DNA of 64,000 nucleotides. Source: Alphaproteobacteria bacterium. GTDB lineage: Bacteria; Pseudomonadota; Alphaproteobacteria; SMXP01. The translations under genes were made by a program, and so were the position numbers. The notes beneath the pieces are model-generated. The model did no database searches. It worked only from the letters and a program-made list of their open reading frames with translations, and was not told where the DNA came from. Location of the stretch: NCBI GenBank assembly GCA_028285305.1, contig JANQPV010000065.1, positions 1 to 64,000 of the forward strand. Direction: 5' to 3'. Positions 1 to 8,135 of the stretch are shown here, piece after piece; the first letter of the stretch is position 1; every line of letters begins with the position of its first letter.

Positions 1-30
1 TTTCCAGGTGAAGTGGAATCCGGTTCACCG

Positions 31-97
31 TCAGGAAACGCGCAAAACAAAGAATCTGGAGCCGTTTTGTGTTTCCGTCAAAACCAAAACGGCTCTA
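31..97. repeat. Intergenic repeat copy 1 with a hairpin
   Basis: A segment here is nearly identical to one at 33063-33132: both read gaaacgcgcaa(a/t)acaaagaa, then tggagccgttttgtg and ttccg, over about 45 bases. In this copy GAGCCGTTTTG (59-69) pairs perfectly with CAAAACGGCTC (85-95), an 11-bp stem around a 15-base loop. Dispersed elements of this flavour occur in Hyphomicrobiales intergenic regions (recollection, not searched). The role is unknown: a REP-like element, or a bidirectional terminator. Confidence 0.6.
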
Positions 98-588
98 GGA
101 GAAAGTCAGCAACACTGACTAAATGATCCGGATACGCTCGAAACGAAGGAAGATGCTCCAGCGAATTGTCCGTCCGTGGCTTGACAAACAAGCGGGCGGG
201 CCGCAAACTCACTGCACTTGTGGACACTTTTGTACCACAGGGTGCGTGCGGATCCCCTTCTGGCTTTTTCGCCTTCAAAAGGAGGTTTCAGATGCTACCG
301 CCTTACCATTCTCTTGCGTGAGTTGCCATTCTCCTAAGTGAGAGAATTATCACGCCCTTTTCCGCCCCATGGTCGCGCTCTGTTCGGCTCATGGCCGTGT
401 GGCTCGGCTGCTGTCATTGCGTGGAAAGATAATCATGTGTGGCAAGAGCCGGGCAGTTGAGCACTTAGATGCCGTCGCTGGTTTACAAGTGCTGGTGTGA
501 CAACTTTTTGTTCAGGGTGCGGACGCGCGTTCACAGGGGTTCACTTTTGCTCTGCGCCCGGGCGCAGGCTATAAAGGAGGATTTCCAA
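98..588. other. Intergenic region upstream of the DUF1476 gene
   Basis: No convincing gene. It holds a consensus ribosome site (AAAAGGAGG, 277-285) followed at 292 by a nine-codon frame, described separately, and an imperfect direct repeat (CCATTCTC..GTGAG at 306-321 and 326-341). The second repeat unit lies in a hairpin, ATTCTC (328-333) with GAGAAT (342-347). The longer frames through here have no recognisable protein features. Confidence 0.5.
292..321 (+). CDS. Possible 9-aa leader peptide
   Basis: ATG at 292 is preceded at a normal distance by a near-perfect Shine-Dalgarno, AAAAGGAGG, and the frame closes with TGA at 319-321, encoding MLPPYHSLA. The leader resembles the DUF1476 gene's own ribosome site at 573-591 (AAAGGAGG, TTTC, then ATG), so this could be a duplicated translation start. 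Expression is unproven. The peptide is too short for homology to help. Confidence 0.25.
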   Translation: MLPPYHSLA

Positions 589-927
589 ATGGTCTGGTGC
601 GAGAACCGCGAGCGAGCATTCGAATATGATTTTGTGCGCCGAGCAGAGTTAGAATTCGCCGCACGCATGAAGTGTCGCCGCTTGCTTGGTCAGTGGGCTG
701 CACGTGAGATGAAGCTGACGCGCGACGAGACGGCTTCGTATTGCGACGAACTCACTAAGTTTACACTCAGGCATCCCGAAGAGGACGCACTTTTCACGAA
801 ACTGCAAGCCGACCTGCGCATGCGCAATGTCGATACTTCTAAAGCAGAGCTTAGGTCTAAAAACCGCGAATTACTGGAGCGCCAATTCTCGCGGATGGCC
901 GTACCGATCTGGGCACAGCCCTACTAG
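589..927 (+). CDS. DUF1476 / ATP synthase zeta-subunit-like inhibitor protein
   Basis: The 112-aa protein begins with an NRERAFEYDF segment and continues with LLGQWAAREM, closely matching the DUF1476 (ATPase inhibitor zeta) family. In Paracoccus, zeta blocks F1 rotation through its N-terminal helix, which carries a similar DRERAFE motif. The start at 589 is chosen because AAAGGAGG lies at 573-580; an in-frame start at 469 would add 40 residues unlike the family. The family gene usually sits near purine genes in Rhizobiales, but here it stands alone next to chemotaxis genes, and the sequence is divergent (extra C-terminal PIWAQPY). It may be a second paralogue; ATPase inhibition is inference. 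Confidence 0.75.
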   Translation: MVWCENRERAFEYDFVRRAELEFAARMKCRRLLGQWAAREMKLTRDETASYCDELTKFTLRHPEEDALFTKLQADLRMRNVDTSKAELRSKNRELLERQFSRMAVPIWAQPY

Positions 928-1009
928 ATCCGGTCGCTCCGGAATGGCGACAGATCTGCTCACAGTTGGATGGTAGGCCGGATGTGAGGAGAAGCTGGGT
1001 GATGATCGG

Positions 1010-1873
1010 CTAGCTGGCCGCGATGTTCATCTTGATAGGCGCAGACGATTGTCGAGACACCGTTGGCGTTCGTCTGAAGAAACCATTCTCAACCGCCGAC
1101 AAATTGTAGTCATCTGGCGCAAACGTTATATTCTCTTCGCAGCCCAAGATCAGGCATCCGTTCGGCGAAAGCTGGCCAACAAGCCGTGGAAGAACACTCT
1201 TCTGAGTTTGAGGATCGAACGAGAGCAAGACATTTCGGCACAAAATTACGTCAAACACGCCAAGTTCGGTAAAATCATCCAGAAGATTGTGTTGACGGTG
1301 GGAAACGCGTGATCGGATCGCCTGTTTGAGTGTCCACTCGTTTTCACAACGATCAAAGAATTTGATTAAGAGCTGAATGGGCAATCCTCGCTGGACTTCG
1401 AAATGTGTGTAGCGTCCCGCTTCTGCGCGCGCGATCGCGCGCTCGCTGAGGTCGGTCGAGAGTATTTCAATCTCTCTTTGAGCTAAGGGGCCCTCGTCGT
1501 CGTCAAGCATCATCGCGATGGAATAGGGCTCTTGACCGGTCGAGGATGCAGCACACCAGATCCGCAACTTTTCTTCTTTGGGGCGGCTTTCGCAGAGCTC
1601 CGGCAGCAGAGTGTCTTTGAGCAAGGAAAAACAGTTTCGATCGCGAAAGAAACTGGACTCAGTACACGCCATGGCATCTGTGATCTCGGCAGCCAAATGC
1701 GGATCCTTGCTCACTCTCAGATTGGTGATCAATTCGTCTACTGACTTCATGTTGTGGTTTCTGGCCACGGGTGCCAACCGGCTTTCGATCAAGTAGACTT
1801 TGTCCTTGGTCAGAACAAGACCCGAACGTTGCTTTAGAAGCTCACGAATATACTCGAACTGATTGTCTTGCAT
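1010..1873 (-). CDS. cheR: Chemotaxis protein methyltransferase CheR
   Basis: CheR methylates glutamates on chemoreceptors using S-adenosylmethionine. The 287-aa protein has the family order: an N-terminal all-helical domain (about residues 5-65), TESSFFRD (71-78, the TNETSFFRD-type motif), the SAM-binding WCAASSTGQEPYS loop (106-118), the acidic STDLSERAI strand end (139-147) and the FDVILCRNVLL motif (207-217). A purine-rich GTGGGG precedes the ATG. It lies 52 bp downstream of a CheY-like regulator on the same strand, so the two are probably cotranscribed. No receptor, CheA or CheB is in view. Confidence 0.93.
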   Translation of the reverse strand: MQDNQFEYIRELLKQRSGLVLTKDKVYLIESRLAPVARNHNMKSVDELITNLRVSKDPHLAAEITDAMACTESSFFRDRNCFSLLKDTLLPELCESRPKEEKLRIWCAASSTGQEPYSIAMMLDDDEGPLAQREIEILSTDLSERAIARAEAGRYTHFEVQRGLPIQLLIKFFDRCENEWTLKQAIRSRVSHRQHNLLDDFTELGVFDVILCRNVLLSFDPQTQKSVLPRLVGQLSPNGCLILGCEENITFAPDDYNLSAVENGFFRRTPTVSRQSSAPIKMNIAAS

Positions 1874-1925
1874 TTAACCCCACTCGCGTCGGAGAACGCT
1901 ATGTGCTTCTGCGTACCCAATGATG

Positions 1926-2294
1926 CTATACCAGGCCCACTGTTGAGAATTTCGACTCAAGAATATCGCGATCGAAGGGCTTCATGATGTATTCGTTGGC
2001 GCCCGCGCGCAGTGCTTCCTTTATCCGAACGACGTCATTTTCTGTCGTGCAAAACAAAACTTTGGGCTCGTTTCCGCCTTCGGCCTTGCGCAGCGCAGAC
2101 AAGAACTCGATCCCGGAGATACTCTGCAGATTCCAATCCAGAAGAATCGCGTCCGGCATTCGATCGCGGCACCGCTCCAATGCCTCTTTGCCGTCGCGTG
2201 CCTCAAATATCTCAAAGTGCATTTCCGAGAGAATGTGCCGGACAACTCGCCGAATGATTTGTGAGCTGTCAATCACCAAACATTGCTTCATCAC
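1926..2294 (-). CDS. Single-domain CheY-like response regulator
   Basis: A 122-aa receiver domain without an output domain. Visible landmarks are the acidic residues near the N-terminus (VIDSS), the phosphoacceptor Asp53 in AILLDWNL, the Thr pair in FCTTEND (83-84) and the conserved Lys105 in YIMKPFD. One of the usual acidic pair near residue 9 is Ser, so Mg2+ binding may be altered. It lies just upstream of cheR and near chpT, which fits either chemotaxis signalling or a ChpT-fed phosphorelay. Met1 or Met2 could be the start. Confidence 0.88.
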   Translation of the reverse strand: MMKQCLVIDSSQIIRRVVRHILSEMHFEIFEARDGKEALERCRDRMPDAILLDWNLQSISGIEFLSALRKAEGGNEPKVLFCTTENDVVRIKEALRAGANEYIMKPFDRDILESKFSTVGLV

Positions 2295-2613
2295 ACCCCT
2301 CCTCTTTTGTCTTGTCTGCCCGCTCGAACGTTCCCCGGGGCCTTTTGGTTTCAGCCTTCAAGACTGTTGGTCCTCACCGCCGGAGCTGGCCGAGCCATAT
2401 GTGCGCCAAGGGCGGACTGCCGCGCACTGACCGGCTCTACTCGCCGGCCTCCACGGGACGCCTGGCTTCAGCAATCCGAACACCAAACGGAAAAACTTTC
2501 GGTATTGTGGGAAAAAGAGGTTAAAAAGCCCTTGAATTGCTCTTAAGGCCTTTAACGATCAAGCACTGGTGTGCGTGAGCGCTTGTGTTTTCGTGCCGCT
2601 TATCCGGCGCGGG
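2295..2613. promoter_or_regulatory. Intergenic promoter region with TTAA motifs
   Basis: A 319-bp gap between the chpT stop and the response-regulator start; the promoter for the regulator-cheR pair should lie here. TTAA tetramers occur at 2521, 2543 and 2552, the last two forming TTAAGGCCTTTAA, and TTAA-N7-TTGA starts at 2521. They recall CtrA half-sites (TTAA-N7-TTAA) but none is a full match. Several short frames cross the gap; none looks coding. Confidence 0.3.
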
Positions 2614-3261
2614 TCATGTACTTTCCAAAATTCGGAATTCTACCGATTTATCTGGATCGAGGGTGTGACGCAGATGATATCCCGTGCTCTTGATCAAAAT
2701 GCTCGTTAGAAAAGGTTGAATGGAACGGGCGTCGAGATTTTGTAGGGATGCCTCTCCGTATAAGGCTTGCTTGATTTCATCGGAGAAGCGTGCTCGGTCC
2801 CCGTCGGATCGCACACGGAATATAGTCTTTTCGCCAGGCCCGTTTTTCTTCGGCGAACAATCAAATAGGAGAGTGCCGCCTCTAGGAATTGTATCAGCTG
2901 AAATGATCGCCAGATTCATTAGGATCTTGGCCGCCGCCTTTTCTACGGCGCGGTCGGCGCCTTCGAACAGCACCTTTATTTTTTTGCCCCCGATCAATGC
3001 CTCGGTAATTTCGCGAACTTCATCCAGGTGAATCATATCGCCTGCCAAGGTCGATGCACCAAATGCCAATCTCGCGAACTGCAACTTTATCGATGCCTGT
3101 TTCCCGCTCATCTCAATCAGAGAGAGGGCGTGCTCCCGCATTTCCGGGTCATCATCGTCGTTGAGAACTTCGATCCCATTGTTTAGAGCGCTTACGGGAC
3201 TGATAAGGTCGTGGCAAATTTTCGAACAAAGCAGAGCGGCAAATTGAAGGTCCGTAGACAT
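2614..3261 (-). CDS. chpT: Histidine phosphotransferase ChpT-like
   Basis: ChpT passes phosphate from the hybrid kinase CckA to CtrA and CpdR in alphaproteobacteria. The 215-aa protein opens with FAALLCSKICHDLISPVSALNNGIE-type sequence; His17 in KICHDLISP is the expected phosphorylation site of the dimeric four-helix bundle, followed by a degenerate ATPase-like domain (about 90-210) that lacks clear ATP-binding motifs, as in ChpT. The start at 3261 has GGAAGAG upstream; a longer frame to 3474 adds 71 residues with no family resemblance. It is divergent from cysQ. Chemotaxis neighbours leave open a CheA-linked phosphotransfer role. Confidence 0.87.
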   Translation of the reverse strand: MSTDLQFAALLCSKICHDLISPVSALNNGIEVLNDDDDPEMREHALSLIEMSGKQASIKLQFARLAFGASTLAGDMIHLDEVREITEALIGGKKIKVLFEGADRAVEKAAAKILMNLAIISADTIPRGGTLLFDCSPKKNGPGEKTIFRVRSDGDRARFSDEIKQALYGEASLQNLDARSIQPFLTSILIKSTGYHLRHTLDPDKSVEFRILEST

Positions 3262-3588
3262 GCATTCTCTTCCGTGGATTGAAATGGCGAGAAACCACCT
3301 TCTAATTGGGTAGAAGATTCTCTTGTTAAAATAAACGGTCTTGTGCCCACTAAAATTCGGGGACGGCCTTCCGCCAGCCTCGCCCGCATGGACACACGTC
3401 TCACTTTGCAAGACAAAATGGCCGAAAACGCACGGCCAGATCTTGGTGACACCTTTGGAGCCTGCCTGCAGCATTCAAAAGAAGTGTTAATATTGTCCAC
3501 AGGGGGATTGACCTGCTATGTCCACACGCCGCCACTTTTGACCTGACCCGATCTGCACAAAACGGTGCGGCTGTTGAAAGGACGACTC
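3262..3588. other. Divergent intergenic region chpT / cysQ
   Basis: About 327 bp between two divergent starts. It must hold both promoters, but I see no clear sigma70 box pair and no strong palindrome. The frames that cross it (3343-3546 plus, 3192-3500 minus) have no recognisable features. Confidence 0.35.
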
Positions 3589-4407
3589 ATGCCGAGGCAA
3601 ACTCCGCCGATACAGAGCGATCACGCGTTCATGGAAGCGTTGGTCCGGATCGCCGTTTCAGCCGGTGACCTGATCATGGAGCACTATGGCGACTCTATTC
3701 AGGTTGTTCACAAAGACGACAAGTCCCCCGTCACCGCGGCCGATCAAGAGGCCGAAGCTCTCATTTTGAGCGAACTCAAAGTCATCGCGCCGGGGGTTTC
3801 GGTAATTGCAGAAGAACAAGCTGCGGCCGGTAACATCCCTGCAATTGGGGACGAATTCTTTCTGGTGGACCCTCTTGATGGAACGCGGGAGTTCATTAAT
3901 CGAAATGGCGAGTTTACAGTCAATATCGCCCTCATCCGGAATCAGGTACCGGTCTGTGGAACCGTCGTCGCCCCGGCGTTGGGAATAGCCTATTTCGGCC
4001 ACCGCGGGCACGGCGCGTGCGCCGCCACATTGGTGGACGGGAACGGCGCTTCGTCGTTCGATTTGTCTGCCGCCAGACCGCTTTCGGTACGCTCGGCCAA
4101 TCCCGAGGGACTTGTGGCGGTGGCGAGCCGCTCTCATCGCAGCGACGAAACACAAAGGTTTCTGGATGATCATCGCGTTGTGGACTGTATTTCCGCCGGC
4201 TCGTCTCTCAAATTCTGTCTCGTCGCCGAAGGAAAGGCCGACATGTACCCGCGACTGGGCCGAACTATGGAATGGGACACAGCCGCCGGCCATGCCGTCC
4301 TGAGCGCGGCGGGTGGTTCGGTCACTCAGATCGATGGGTCCCCATTTCTGTACGGAAAGTCAGGCAAGGGATTTGCCAACCCCCACTTCATTGCACGTGG
4401 CGGCTAG
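3589..4407 (+). CDS. cysQ: 3'(2'),5'-bisphosphate nucleotidase CysQ
   Basis: A 272-aa member of the inositol-monophosphatase fold. CysQ hydrolyses 3'-phosphoadenosine 5'-phosphate to AMP, clearing the by-product of sulfate assimilation. The metal site is complete: Glu75/Glu76 in VIAEEQ, DPLDGTREF (94-102; DPLDGT(K/R)EF is typical of CysQ) and WDTAAGHAVL (228-237). The ATG at 3589 follows GAAAGGA at 3576-3582 and is preferred over an in-frame GTG at 3565. The stop codon abuts the stop of the convergent gene with no intervening base. Confidence 0.92.
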   Translation: MPRQTPPIQSDHAFMEALVRIAVSAGDLIMEHYGDSIQVVHKDDKSPVTAADQEAEALILSELKVIAPGVSVIAEEQAAAGNIPAIGDEFFLVDPLDGTREFINRNGEFTVNIALIRNQVPVCGTVVAPALGIAYFGHRGHGACAATLVDGNGASSFDLSAARPLSVRSANPEGLVAVASRSHRSDETQRFLDDHRVVDCISAGSSLKFCLVAEGKADMYPRLGRTMEWDTAAGHAVLSAAGGSVTQIDGSPFLYGKSGKGFANPHFIARGG

Positions 4408-4710
4408 CTATCTCGGCTCATCATTGCGATTGTCGATGTTATCAAAGCCATTTTTATGACTGTAATAGGAGAGCGCCATGAGGCCGGCTCCTAGTCCGAA
4501 AGTGATGGCAGCCCCCGCGACAATCGCAATATAGCCATGGATCGACAGTTCAATCCGGTTTTGTCCCATCCAAAATGAAACCGCCCATGCGGCGAACGCA
4601 ACCGCGATGGTGATCACGACAATGGAGATGACGGTGTTCTTCAATTGCTTCTTCCAGAACTGCCCGACCCGGCGTCGAGAATAGTGATGGGCGAGTGTAA
4701 CAACTTTCAT
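4408..4710 (-). CDS. Small two-helix membrane protein, unknown
   Basis: A 100-aa protein with a basic N-terminus (HHYSRRR, about 8-14), two hydrophobic spans (about 28-48 and 58-82) and a charged C-terminal tail rich in Asp and Asn. I do not recognise a family. It is convergent with cysQ, the two stop codons touching at 4407/4408, so neither can be transcribed past its end without antisense overlap. The hydropathy pattern and clean frame support a real gene. Confidence 0.65.
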   Translation of the reverse strand: MKVVTLAHHYSRRRVGQFWKKQLKNTVISIVVITIAVAFAAWAVSFWMGQNRIELSIHGYIAIVAGAAITFGLGAGLMALSYYSHKNGFDNIDNRNDEPR

Positions 4711-4955
4711 TCGCCTGTGCGCGGTGACATTTCGACCCCATGAAGTTCGTTCGACTATGGGTTAGCCCTCCTCTGGCAGCAATCATTTTTCTACTTTCGC
4801 ATGCGTCCAAAAAAAGCCTTTTAGAGTTTGTTAATAGGGGTAGTTCTTGTTGTCGTTTGTTTCAATTTAGGACACATGTCCATCACTCTTCAGGTTTAGA
4901 CCTCAGGGGCCATGGCGGGAAAATCAGATCTTTGGGTAATTGAGGAGAAGAACTT

Positions 4956-5582
4956 GTGAGAATGGATTCAGAACTGTTCGAGCGGCTTGCGCGTGTTGCA
5001 ATTGCATTCATCCTTTCGCTCACACTCTTCGCGGGTTTCGCTGGTGCTGAAGAAGACACCTCAAATCCGTCTGAACAGACCAAAGTGGAAGAAGAGTCAG
5101 ACACTTTTTCGGAAAATGAAATTATCGAGGCGGCCTCCGACTTTTTCGGTGTGACGACAGAAGCCGCGGCAAAAGCGGTTGAGAGGGTGTTCGGCGATCA
5201 CGGACGGCCCAACGCATACATTCAAGGGGAAGAAGCCAGTGGGGCGGTTGGCGTCGGATTGCGATATGGCAAGGGCCAACTCATCATGAAGAATGGCTAT
5301 TCCCGCCAGGTCTACTGGCAAGGCCCCTCGGTGGGCTTTGATTTGGGGGGAAATGCGTCCAAGGCTTTCGTGCTGGTCTACAACTTGAGTTCCGTCCAAA
5401 GGATTTATCAGAGATTTCCTGGTGTTGAGGGGAGTTATTACTTCATCGCCGGCATTGGAGTGAACTACCAGCAGCTGGGCGATATCATCTTAGCCCCCAT
5501 GAGAACCGGTGTCGGATTCCGCGCGGGCGCCAATATTGGTTATCTGAAATATTCACGCAAACGGGAGATTTTGCCCTTTTAG
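4956..5582 (+). CDS. eipA: DUF1134 envelope protein (EipA-like)
   Basis: A 208-aa secreted protein with a signal peptide (hydrophobic stretch about 12-29, cleavage likely after FAGAEE or nearby), an acidic linker, then the conserved DUF1134 core: a helical EIIEAASDFFGVTTE segment followed by glycine-rich beta strands (AVGVGLRYGKG, VYWQGPSVGFDLGGN, GVGFRAGANIGYLKYS). EipA in Brucella is a periplasmic protein needed for envelope integrity. The GTG at 4956 lies 5 bases after GAGGAGAAG; an ATG at 4962 is the alternative start. Confidence 0.88.
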   Translation: MRMDSELFERLARVAIAFILSLTLFAGFAGAEEDTSNPSEQTKVEEESDTFSENEIIEAASDFFGVTTEAAAKAVERVFGDHGRPNAYIQGEEASGAVGVGLRYGKGQLIMKNGYSRQVYWQGPSVGFDLGGNASKAFVLVYNLSSVQRIYQRFPGVEGSYYFIAGIGVNYQQLGDIILAPMRTGVGFRAGANIGYLKYSRKREILPF

Positions 5583-5922
5583 AGTCGCCGCACATAAGGC
5601 AGCACCTCTCCACCGGGGGTGAACATATTTGATTCAATTCTAACTAAAATTGTCTGAGAACAGATATTTTATTCTTCAGGCTTTTGGCTGAATGTGTACC
5701 CATGAGGTGAACGGAATGCTCTGTTTCGAGGGTTAATTTCGCTCAAATGCCAGGCAAAAAAACAATTGCCGCATAAAGCGTTGAAATCCTCGATCCCTTT
5801 GTTGACAAGGGTTGGCGTTGTGGACATCTTTCCGCAGGCTCTGTGTGGGGGTCTGGCGGTATCGTTTTGGTGTAATTTGTGCATTCGCGGACGAGTGTGA
5901 GCCGTGTTTTGGGGGATCGAAG
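5583..5922. promoter_or_regulatory. Upstream region of the M23 peptidase gene
   Basis: A 340-bp gap. TTGACA at 5802-5807 is a good -35 box; 17 bases later CATCTT (5825-5830) is a poor -10. ATTGTCTGAGAACAGAT at 5649-5665 closely matches 11843-11859. An in-frame TTG at 5812 could extend the peptidase by 37 residues through this region, but that extension is Cys- and Trp-rich and unlike the acidic N-terminus that follows. Confidence 0.35.
5649..5665. repeat. Shared 17-mer ATTGTCTGAGWACAGAT, copy 1
   Basis: Differs at one base (A for T) from the copy at 11843-11859. It contains the inverted repeat TCTG-N4-CAGA. Both copies are intergenic, so a regulatory site is possible; the regulator is unknown. 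Confidence 0.4.
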
Positions 5923-8058
5923 TTGGTAGACGTAGACAAAAACAAGAAGCAGTCAGGCGATCTTTCGGACGATTTGGATCTTGACGGTGGCGAGAAAGGT
6001 CACTCCGAGACTCGTGACATCGGCAAAATTTCCTCGGAAGAATCTGCCAAGTCCATTGAACGTGCTGAGTCCCAATCGGCGGAACCGCGTAGCGAAGACG
6101 CGCCGTCGTCGTTGAGCGAAGCGACTAAGGCCGGCAGCAAGCCAGAGGACATGAGTGAAGAAGATGCCGATAAACCCCCCGCCAAAGAACGCGCGGGCGA
6201 AACGTCCGCCTCGCAAGTTAGCGAAATCAATGTCAGCGAAGAGATATCTCTGACGGAGCACAACGAACACCCAGCTGCTGACGAGATCATTGATGACGCT
6301 TTTGAGACCCGTCATTCGGAAAACCCCTTCGATGAGGATGAAGAAGGCGCTCACGTTCATCCCGGTTACTATCAAACGCGGCCTGCCATCAATTCCTTGG
6401 AGCGCTACAGATGGCCAATATCCGCGTTCATGTTCACATCGATTCTGTCGCTAGGTGTTTTGGCTTCGACCTTTCCGGTGTACAACACCCCGCAGTCGGT
6501 CGGCAGCACACCTCAATTCTCGGTCGTGAGTGATGTGGACGTTACAGGAGATGTTCCGCCAACGGTCATCCAGACGCTCCGCCGTTCCGCTGGATACGAA
6601 GTGGACCAAGGAACGAGCGAGTTTGACAGGCAGAGATTACTTGATTTGCTCGACAGCCGGATCAGAGGTGTGGAACGCAATAATCCCGCCGGCACGCTGA
6701 TTCCCCAAAGTCATGACGGTGAAGATTTGGACGAGCCTAAAGGATGGCGCGACGCTAAGGCTCAGTCGGACACTCAAAAAACCGGCGAACAGTCCCCGGA
6801 TCCAAAAGACCTTGTTCACGTGCAAACGGTCAAGTGCGAAAAAGGCGATACGCTGACGAGTTTGCTTTCCAAAGCAGGCGTCAAGTCTGACGAGACTTCG
6901 CCGATCATCAGCGCCTTGTCAAAGACGTTCGATCCTCGCCATTTGCGTGCGGGCCAAGAAATTACATTCACATTTCAAAAGACACCCAAAAGTACTGAAA
7001 ACTTTCCGCAATTGGCTTCCGCCGACTTGTCGGCACTGCCGATCGGAAGGCTATTCAATTTCAGTCATGATACTGAGGAAGATTTCCAGCCCCGCGTATT
7101 GGCCATGGATGTCCATACGGATCCCGGGAAGTTTGTCCGGGTGAAACGGGTGGACGTGGATTCATTCATGTCCGCGGAAATGGAGGCAGAGCTCTTTGAG
7201 AGGGATGTTCGGGTTAGTGGAACAATCGACTCGAGCTTGTTCCTGGCCGCTCAGGAGCAAGGTGTCCCAGCGTCGGTTATCGTAGAACTGATCCGTATGT
7301 ATTCGTACGATGTCGATTTTCAGCGCCAGATTCGTAAAGGCGATGGGTTCGAGATCTTTTACAAGAAATACGACGACGCCGATGGGAACACGGTTCGCGG
7401 CGGAGACATCTTGTACGGTTCGCTCATCCTAAAAGGGAAGCAGTACGCGTACTATAGCTTCACCACACCGGACGACAACGTCACGGACTATTACGACGAA
7501 AACGGCGTAAGCGCGAAGAAGTTCTTGATGAAGACGCCTGTCGACGGTGCGCGCCTTACCTCGCGATTTGGAATGCGTAAGCATCCCATCTCCGGGTATT
7601 CAAAAATGCACAAAGGTATGGACTTTGCCGCACCGCGCGGTACGCCGGTTATGGCGGCGGGCAATGGAACCGTGGAAGTCGCGAAACGATTTGGCGGCTA
7701 TGGAAATTACATTCGTATACGCCATGCCAACGGTTATAAGACGGCTTATGCGCACCTCAAGGGGTACGCGCGCGGCATCAAGTCCGGAGCCCGAGTTAAG
7801 CAAGGCGAAGTGATCGGTTATATCGGCTCGACCGGCCGCTCCACGGGACCTCACTTGCACTACGAAGTCCATCACAACGGCAAGCACATCAATCCTGCAT
7901 CCATCCGCATACCCAGCGGGCGTGCTCTGAAGGGAGAAATGCTTGCTGAGTTCAAGCGCCACATTCGGAAGCTCAACGTGAACGTTGCCAACCTGCCCCG
8001 GCCCGCCGCGAAGCCGATGGCTGCGGTCTCAAGCTCCGGCGACGAACACCGCGGGTGA
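5923..8058 (+). CDS. M23 family (LytM/NlpD-type) peptidoglycan endopeptidase, membrane-anchored
   Basis: About 711 aa from the TTG at 5923 (GGGGGATC at 5911-5918 as ribosome site). Order: a strongly acidic, low-complexity cytoplasmic region of about 160 residues, one membrane span (about 164-187, starting WPISAFMFTS), a LysM-like or SPOR-adjacent segment (about 300-350, EKGDTLTSLLSKAG), then a C-terminal M23 domain (about 545-660) with the zinc ligands in HKGMDF and HLHYE. The domain looks catalytically intact, so it probably cuts peptide cross-links in the periplasm. The long acidic N-terminus is unusual. The start codon is not certain. Confidence 0.85.
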   Translation: MVDVDKNKKQSGDLSDDLDLDGGEKGHSETRDIGKISSEESAKSIERAESQSAEPRSEDAPSSLSEATKAGSKPEDMSEEDADKPPAKERAGETSASQVSEINVSEEISLTEHNEHPAADEIIDDAFETRHSENPFDEDEEGAHVHPGYYQTRPAINSLERYRWPISAFMFTSILSLGVLASTFPVYNTPQSVGSTPQFSVVSDVDVTGDVPPTVIQTLRRSAGYEVDQGTSEFDRQRLLDLLDSRIRGVERNNPAGTLIPQSHDGEDLDEPKGWRDAKAQSDTQKTGEQSPDPKDLVHVQTVKCEKGDTLTSLLSKAGVKSDETSPIISALSKTFDPRHLRAGQEITFTFQKTPKSTENFPQLASADLSALPIGRLFNFSHDTEEDFQPRVLAMDVHTDPGKFVRVKRVDVDSFMSAEMEAELFERDVRVSGTIDSSLFLAAQEQGVPASVIVELIRMYSYDVDFQRQIRKGDGFEIFYKKYDDADGNTVRGGDILYGSLILKGKQYAYYSFTTPDDNVTDYYDENGVSAKKFLMKTPVDGARLTSRFGMRKHPISGYSKMHKGMDFAAPRGTPVMAAGNGTVEVAKRFGGYGNYIRIRHANGYKTAYAHLKGYARGIKSGARVKQGEVIGYIGSTGRSTGPHLHYEVHHNGKHINPASIRIPSGRALKGEMLAEFKRHIRKLNVNVANLPRPAAKPMAAVSSSGDEHRG

Positions 8059-8087
8059 GGAAACAAACCCACAACCAAGGAATTCGA

Positions 8088-8111
8088 GGGCGGCCAATGG
8101 GCCGCCCTTTT
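8088..8111. terminator. Rho-independent terminator after the M23 gene
   Basis: GGGCGGCC (8088-8095) pairs with GGCCGCCC (8100-8107) around AATG, followed by TTTT (8108-8111). It lies 30 bp after the M23 stop and 25 bp before the convergent clpB stop, so it may serve both genes, though the T run favours the plus strand. Confidence 0.85.
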
Positions 8112-8135
8112 GGTTTTCTGGGACTGTCTGTGTGG

